DNA of 64,000 bases from Calliphora vicina (taxonomy: Eukaryota > Arthropoda > Insecta > Diptera > Calliphoridae). The position numbers and the translations under genes were made by a program. The notes below the pieces were generated by a model. The model had not been told where the DNA came from, ran no database searches, and saw only the letters and a program-made list of their open reading frames with translations. This document shows positions 58,770 through 64,000 of this stretch, piece after piece (position 1 is the first letter of the stretch; every line of letters starts with the position of its first letter). Location: positions 155,912,726 to 155,976,725 of the forward strand of contig NC_088780.1 of NCBI RefSeq assembly GCF_958450345.1, given 5' to 3'.

Positions 58770-60276
58770 TTACATAATATCCGGTATTTTACGTATGCAA
58801 TTTAATATTTCTTCAGGCTTTACGGTATATTGACATATTTTATGAATTGTGGTAAATAGAGGAAATCTAAAAGAAGAAAATTTAAAATGAAATAAAAATA
58901 GCATAAACAAATAAGGTTGTATTTAAGACAATTTTAAGTTCTAGTTCCTATATCAAAAGCTCCTAAATTTCTAATCTGAACACCCTAAGGAACATTCACA
59001 TTTTCAAGTGATTCTCGATGATCACAAATAAAGAGTAAAAACATGTAACTGAATCCTAGCATCTACTCACTTATCTTCCAAACCCTTTTGCTTCAACATC
59101 ACAGACACTGCACTAGCAGCAACCGGACCTATAAGCTTCTCACCACCCAACAGCTGTAACTCAAGTTCTTCATACCGACGTTCGGTCTTAACGAAAGCTG
59201 CTGCTATACGACGATTACGACTAGCACTACAAACAGTGATTAGATCGGCCAAACCGCAGCTTTCGAAAAATGTAGACAATTTGCTGCCTGGATAAAACAC
59301 ATCAATAAAACGAATCATCTCCAAGAAACCAAAACGTATGCAGGCTGATTTGGTATTAACATTGCAATCGAAACCATCCAATAAACCAGCACCAAACGAC
59401 AAAAGATGCTGAAAATAAACATCAAACCTAAATCAAACAAAATTTTAAAGAACAAATTACATACCTTAAGAAATCCACAAACTTCAACACAATCGGCATC
59501 ATCAACCACGGTCACACGAAAATTTTGCGACTGCAATATGTCTTTAAACAATTTGGCATGTTTGGCATCACGACAGCCCAAGGTAGCCTCACAATAGTTG
59601 TCCAAAGTCAATTCAGTGGCCAAATTAGCACCCATTAAAACGGCACAAGGAACCTTTTGGAAAACCCAAACTTCAATTTCAATAACTTCATTATTAATTT
59701 TTATTCCCAAACAATTCATACCTTTAAGTATTTTGTAATCGTATGTGAAACCAACTGAAATCCTGCCCCCTCAGCCGGTGTAAATCCCTTTGTCACCGAT
59801 ATGGCCAGAGCATCGGGTTTAATTTTACCCAAAAGAGTTCGACAAAAATCCGGTATAAGTGGATGAGGCATGACAAATATAATAATATCAGCATATTTAG
59901 CAGTCTCTACCAAATCGGTGACAGCAACCTGTAACATCAATTTATTAAAATTTAATTCGTTTAACATTTTAGAGGTTTCTTCTTGTCTTACCACATTCTC
60001 TGGCAGCTTTAGCTGTGGTGCGTATTTCTCATTTACATGCAGCGTATTAATCAACTCACTTAAACGTTTTCCCTCGAATTTTTCCTCGTACACAAACATA
60101 TTGACACGATCTTCAACATCCGCCAAAATTGAGGCATTTTCAGCCACTATTTTTGCGATGGCAGTGGCCCTTTATGTTGTAAAGGAATAAACATAATTTG
60201 TATATTTTAATATCAAATATTCTTGTAATATTTACCAATTTCCAGAACCAATAACACAAATGCTAGTCTTTTCCAT
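58770..60276 (-). CDS. Glycerol-3-phosphate dehydrogenase (NAD+), cytosolic-type paralogue, six exons
   Basis: Predicted to interconvert dihydroxyacetone phosphate and glycerol 3-phosphate with NADH, in cytosol. Exons, 5' to 3' on the minus strand: 60276-60236, 60169-59992, 59928-59722, 59653-59465, 59408-59071, 58866-58770; all introns GT-AG, lengths 66, 63, 68, 56 and 204 bp. Total 1050 bp, 349 codons plus TAA, the usual length of insect GPDH. Start: ATG directly before CVIGSGNWATAIAK. Motifs: Rossmann loop GSGNWA (10-15), MFVYEE (38-43), IIIFVMPHPLIPDF (88-101), SVTKGF with Lys120, PCAVLMGANLATE (144-156), DDADCVEVCGFLK with Lys205, FYPGSKLSTFFESCGLADLI (243-262) with Asp260, SRNRRI with Arg269, GLEDKFPLF (314-322). 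Unusual: Ala15 instead of the third loop Gly, His206 in place of the Asn after the catalytic Lys, Val264 in place of Thr. Divergence suggests a paralogue such as the Gpdh2/Gpdh3 type of Drosophila rather than the main flight-muscle enzyme; this is inference, so no symbol is given. No frameshifts or stops. Confidence 0.93.
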
Positions 60277-60615
60277 ATTTGGAAATTAAATTTATACTTT
60301 TGTCAGTTTAAATTCCTGGAAAACAAAAAAAACAAAAGTTTCAAAATAAATTCAGGGTTTTTACTTAATTAAATAAACGAATCAATTGAAAAAAAAAAAT
60401 TATTCAAACCCTGTTCTGTAATTTTGTACAAAGTTATCGAAATTAAAAGAAACGTTCGATCAGTCAAACAGTTTATAACTGAACTCTTTTATTTCATGTG
60501 GGATCTGTAATTGGAACATAATTATTTATTCGTGTTTCTGAATCAAGCCAACAAAATCCAAATAAAACAGCATAATTATTAATCGAAATAATAAAGCTGA
60601 AATTTCTCGTCGATA
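60277..60615. other. Upstream region of the Gpdh gene
   Basis: 340 bp between the start codon and a Tc1 element. On the minus strand a TTATAAAC word at about 60470 could be a TATA box, but no clear initiator lies 25-35 bp downstream. Nothing else recognised; the 5' untranslated region must be here unless a further non-coding exon exists beyond the transposons. Confidence 0.35.
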
Positions 60616-60617
60616 TA

Positions 60618-61325
60618 CAGTGGTGGTCAAAACATATGCAACCAGCAACATAATTTTACAAAAGTTGTTTAAACTAGTTTAAGATGTAAACAAAAATATT
60701 GATTTGCTTATAATATTTTTAATTAATGCTTTAAAAATAAGAATATGAAATTTAATTCAGAATTTTTTGCATTGAAAAGAAAAAAATTTAAAAAACTACG
60801 TATTGGTTGATATTTCATTGGCCAAAACATATGCAACTAATTGCTTCTAAAACATTTCTGTCTATAAAACTTAATATTTCATGGCAAATCCTATATTTTC
60901 AATGACGGCCTTACATCGGCAAGGCAGTGAAGTTATCAAATTGGCAATACAATTTGCAGGAATAGCGTTCCAAGCATCTACCAATCCTTGAAACATAATA
61001 TCTGAATTAGTGCAATTTTCGGGATCGATTCTTTGATTAACGATTTCCCAAATGTTCTCAATGGGCTTTAGATCTGGTAATTGTGGTGGCCATTCCATTA
61101 CCGAAACACTTTCTTGTGCTAACCACGATTTAACAACATGTGAAGAGTGCTTGGGTCGTTATCGCGCTGAATAACTCATCGAAGAGGCTTATTATCCTCA
61201 GAATTTGGAGGCATTACTCTTTCCAAGATGTCTCTATAGATAAATCCATCCATTATTTCATTAATTTAGAGCGATGGGCCAACTCCAGCAGCAGAAAACC
61301 AACCCCCAAACCATTACGTTGCATC
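60618..61325 (-). mobile_element. Tc1-like element, C-terminal half
   Basis: Starts at the end CAGTGGTGGTCAAAACATAT next to TA. Minus strand 61098-60871 encodes MEWPPQLPDLKPIENIWEIV (catalytic Glu in PIEN) to FAMKY. Further upstream (61300-61130) it reads GPS, then NEIMDGFIYRDILERVMPPN and QRDNDPS (second Asp) in broken frames. The N-terminal half is missing from this strand; it lies inverted at 61330-61690. Confidence 0.8.
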
Positions 61326-61690
61326 CTGCATGCTTCACCGACGTTTTCCCTACGCGCAAAAATCGCTTATATCAAAACGTAATCAAAAGAAACGTTTGAA
61401 GTTTGCTATGGAGTATTTAAATTGGCCAGAAAACAAATGGACGACTGTCCTATTTGGCGACGAATCCGAATTTAATATCATCGGAAATGATTTCATGTGT
61501 TACTTAAGACGACCACTTAACACGCGGCTTCAAGCACGATACTGCAAAAAGACACTGAAACATGGAGGATGCAACGTAATGGTATGGGGGCAGTTTTTCT
61601 GCTGCTGGTGTTGGCCCATCGCTCTAAATGAATGAAATAATGTATGGATTTATCTATAGAGACATCTTGGAAAGAGTAATGCTTCCAGAG
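61326..61690 (+). mobile_element. Tc1-like element, middle part, opposite orientation
   Basis: Plus strand reads QKSLISKRNQKKRLKFAMEY, LNWPENKWTTVLFGDESEFN (first catalytic Asp), then HGGCNVMVWGQFFCCWCWPI and (after a stop) NEIMYGFIYRDILERVMLPE. The segment from GGCNVMVWG to VMLP (61563-61690) is also present, inverted, at about 61190-61335, so the two Tc1 pieces overlap by about 125 bp head to head. Confidence 0.78.
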
Positions 61691-62015
61691 CTTACAAAAT
61701 CATTGGGAGCTACTAAAGCTGCAATTTCAAAATGTTTGCAATAACCCGAAGCGTAAGAGATGGTAGGTGAAGCCCGGCCAACCAGCCGAATCGACATCAG
61801 ATCTAAATATTCATGGCGCAAAGGTAATTTTTTATATTTGGTGGGAACGATATGGTCCTATCTATTATGAGCTGCTGAAATCTAATCATAACATCACAAG
61901 GAATCGATAGCGAACGCAACTGATTCGTTTGAAGCGAGCATTGACCGATAAACGCCAATAACAAGCGGCCAGACATGAAACCGGAATATTTTATCAGTCG
62001 ATGTCTTTACTTAAC
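61691..62015 (+). mobile_element. Mariner fragment joined to the Tc1 piece
   Basis: Begins abruptly after the Tc1 codons: LTKSLGATKAAISKCLQ, then a deletion to the VKPGQPAESTSDLNIHGAKV region (61765-61826), then WWERYGPIYYELLKSNHNIT and RTQLIRLKRALTDKRQ (61840-61960). The catalytic EKWI block is deleted. Same mariner type as at 11441-12644. Confidence 0.72.
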
Positions 62016-62559
62016 GATGCTTCAAATTAGACTCAATCGTTTAGTGTTCTCACGGCCAATTTATATGCGCTGCATTACCGACTAGAAAGCAATATTTCTA
62101 CAATGATCTTCAAACTAGAATATTCGAATTCTAGAGCTTTCGATGTTAATCATTAATCATTTAGTATTGCCATACTTACAAAACAATGCTTAACTCAAAG
62201 CTTTTCATGATATTTTTTTTGCTATAAACACCGATTATTGTGCAATACATTCTCATGAATTAGGTTTTTGACAAAAAACTTAGGTTTTTGGCACACAGTT
62301 ACCTAGATCTAGTATGTTGTCTATGTTCTTAACAATCATAGTTTTTTTTTCTGATTTTTCGTAGAATATAGTAAGTAAACTTATATTGAGGACCTTTAAC
62401 ACGTTAACGCTTATTTTCAAAGTTTTCGAACATAAATATGATTGATCACATTGTTGCACATTTGTCGATAACAAGTTTATTTAAACAAAAATATATGAAT
62501 GATCATAAAATTAAGCATTTCATGGACTAAATTTATATTGAATTTTGATCAGCAATGTG
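62016..62559. other. AT-rich non-coding stretch
   Basis: Nothing recognised on either strand. Confidence 0.4.
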
Positions 62560-62567
62560 ATCACTGA

Positions 62568-63223
62568 CATAGATGGGAGTAGTGCACTAATTTTGCAGTT
62601 TGCACTAGTACTTAGTGATAGTGCAAAATTAGTGCAATCATTTTGTTCATATTTTGTGCTGAGTTGAAAATTAGCAGGCTCACTAAACATTAGTGACAGT
62701 GAGTTAAAAAATGTTGCACTCAAAATTAAATTAGTTGATTTAAAAAAATGCAATCATCAGTTTATTGCAACTTTTTTGTATTCACTAATTCGAGTGCAAC
62801 TTCAAATTGTGCACTAAATTTTAAAGTTCAAAATGGTTTAAGTTTATTTCTGTGCACTAATTTAAAACTTAAGACTAATATTTCATTAAAAATAACAAAA
62901 AATTTTTATTTTTCAATTTGGATTCAACAATTTCATGACTATTCATTTTTGAAAATTTAGTGATAGTACGTTTAATGCAGCTTTTTTTGATTGCAGGTTA
63001 AAATTTTGCACTAATTAATTGTAGTGCAGATTTTTGCACTAAATCTTCGTTTAGTGATAGTTAAAAAATGATCACTATCAATATTTTTTTTAGTGCTAGT
63101 TAAGAAATAAGCATTATCACTAAAGCTGATAAAAAATAGTGCAAACTAAATTTTTTGCAATTTTAGTGACTGATAGTGCAATGCTGATTTCAATCAACAT
63201 AAAGTGCACTACCCCCAACTATG
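62568..63223. mobile_element. hAT-like MITE rich in TGCACTAA words, 656 bp
   Basis: Perfect 8 bp flanking repeat ATCACTGA (62560-62567 and 63224-63231). Left end CATAGATGGGAGTAGTGCAC, right end GTGCACTACCCCCAACTATG, inverted with 2-3 mismatches; the CATAGATGGG start is of hAT type. More than a dozen AGTGCA/TGCACT words with TTAGTGATAGT variants spread through the element on both strands. No transposase; frames of 77 and 70 codons are chance. Confidence 0.93.
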
Positions 63224-63231
63224 ATCACTGA

Positions 63232-63650
63232 CTAATGTCATTTTCTCAATTAAATGCTTGTTTTCAAAGCTGCAAAAATGTATTAATAACAGATTCAAGT
63301 AACGCTCTTTTATAAAGTAGTAATGAATTGTTAGAGTTTTTCCTCGTAAAAAACTATTTTGGTTCATAGAAATAAAGTGATAAAAAATAGAATGCCTGCG
63401 AAGTGATATATAGTTTTCTGATAGGTATTGTCGAGTACAAGAATATTTTTTTAAATTTACCAAACCCTCAAAATCTTGAGTTATGGGTAAAAAGCCTTTT
63501 TGCACCTATAAACCTGTAACTCGACTAATTTTAAGTTTCTCTGCTGATTTAGTGAGAATAAACTGGGGCCTTTTTAAGTAGAGTAACTTCGGGTAATGTG
63601 GACTACCGTTTTTTTTTAAATTTTGGCCACAATATATATGGATATTAAAC
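63232..63650. other. AT-rich spacer
   Basis: A 98-codon minus frame (63505-63209) has no recognised family and overlaps the end of the MITE. Nothing else seen. Confidence 0.4.
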
Positions 63651-63651
63651 C

Positions 63652-64000
63652 AGTAAGAAAGTATGATCGGTCAAGCCTGACCATATAATACCCTACACTA
63701 AGTAAAAGAGCAAAAACATTTTCTTTTAAAATTTCAATAATTTATATTTTTGAGTGATTTTCGGAAGTGGGCCTTATATGGGGGCTATGACCAATTATGG
63801 ACTGATCACCATGAAATTAGGTCGTGTGATTTATGTCTATATAAACTATGTTGCTATGTTGAATTTTGTGAGTATACAAACATTTTTAAGCGATTTATGC
63901 AGGTTAAATTGATTTTCGGAAGCGGGTCTATATGGGAGCTATGACTAATTATGGACCGATCGTAACAAAATTTGGTGACATGAATTTTGTATATATAAAA
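63652..64000 (+). repeat. ~735 bp interspersed repeat, copy i, cut by the window end
   Basis: CAGTAAGAAAGTATGATCGG, AAGCCTGACCATATAATACC to TTTGGTGACATGAATTTTGT; same order as copy f. Contains small substitutions such as ATGGACTGATCACCATG. Confidence 0.92.

Noticed and set aside
59406..60190. Plus-strand frames of 63 and 106 codons
   Set aside because: Antisense to Gpdh exons and introns.
60465..60480. TATA box for Gpdh
   Set aside because: TTATAAAC is common in this composition and no initiator lies at the expected distance.

Overview
The window looks like AT-rich intergenic or intronic DNA from a higher fly. I infer a calyptrate, blow-fly-like dipteran from the single host gene (an insect cytosolic glycerol-3-phosphate dehydrogenase), its 56-68 bp introns, the mariner/Tc1/hAT debris and the interspersed repeats; species cannot be fixed from the sequence alone. 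I recognise one apparently intact protein-coding gene in 64 kb. There is no convincing functional RNA gene, no CRISPR array and no bacterial-type operon.

Layout. 1-8.6 kb: the 3' end of a mariner, a mariner with an internally triplicated transposase segment (1650-3340), and pieces of LINEs (3.5-4.5 kb and 6.2-8.0 kb), the second split by a short Tc1/mariner-superfamily element that itself carries a MITE. 9-14 kb: a long-TIR element, a decayed mariner, and a ~735 bp interspersed repeat interrupted by a 487 bp foldback element. 15.6-20 kb: a broken unrecognised gene, an old repeat, and a hAT-like MITE interrupted by a second copy of the short element. 21-28 kb: a composite TIR element and two arrays of a ~366 bp repeat. 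29.8-36 kb: an old repeat interrupted by the third copy of the short element, more interspersed repeats, a tRNA-like relic and a minus-strand mariner. 37.5-41.1 kb: a long field of AGTACTTTT motifs interrupted by three insertions. 42-50.6 kb: nested MITEs (PIF/Harbinger-like, hAT-like, Tigger-like) and TIR elements. 52.3-57.8 kb: a perfect 135 bp tandem duplication, repeats, and an old relic holding the N-terminal region missing from the three short elements. 58.77-60.28 kb: the six-exon Gpdh paralogue on the minus strand, 349 codons. 60.6-64 kb: a Tc1 element broken into head-to-head halves, a mariner scrap, a hAT-like MITE with a perfect 8 bp target duplication, and a truncated interspersed repeat.

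The main results are about transposon history. Several insertions can be proved inside the window because another copy supplies the empty site (foldback in the 735 bp repeat; TAA-flanked MITE in a second repeat; MITE inside the short Tc1/mariner element; hAT-like MITE inside a TIR element). Three elements share one internal deletion, so an internally deleted, transposase-less derivative seems to have been amplified in trans. The host gene is interesting in its own right: its reading frame and splice sites are intact, but two residues I recall as lining the GPDH active site, and the third glycine of the NAD-binding loop, are changed.
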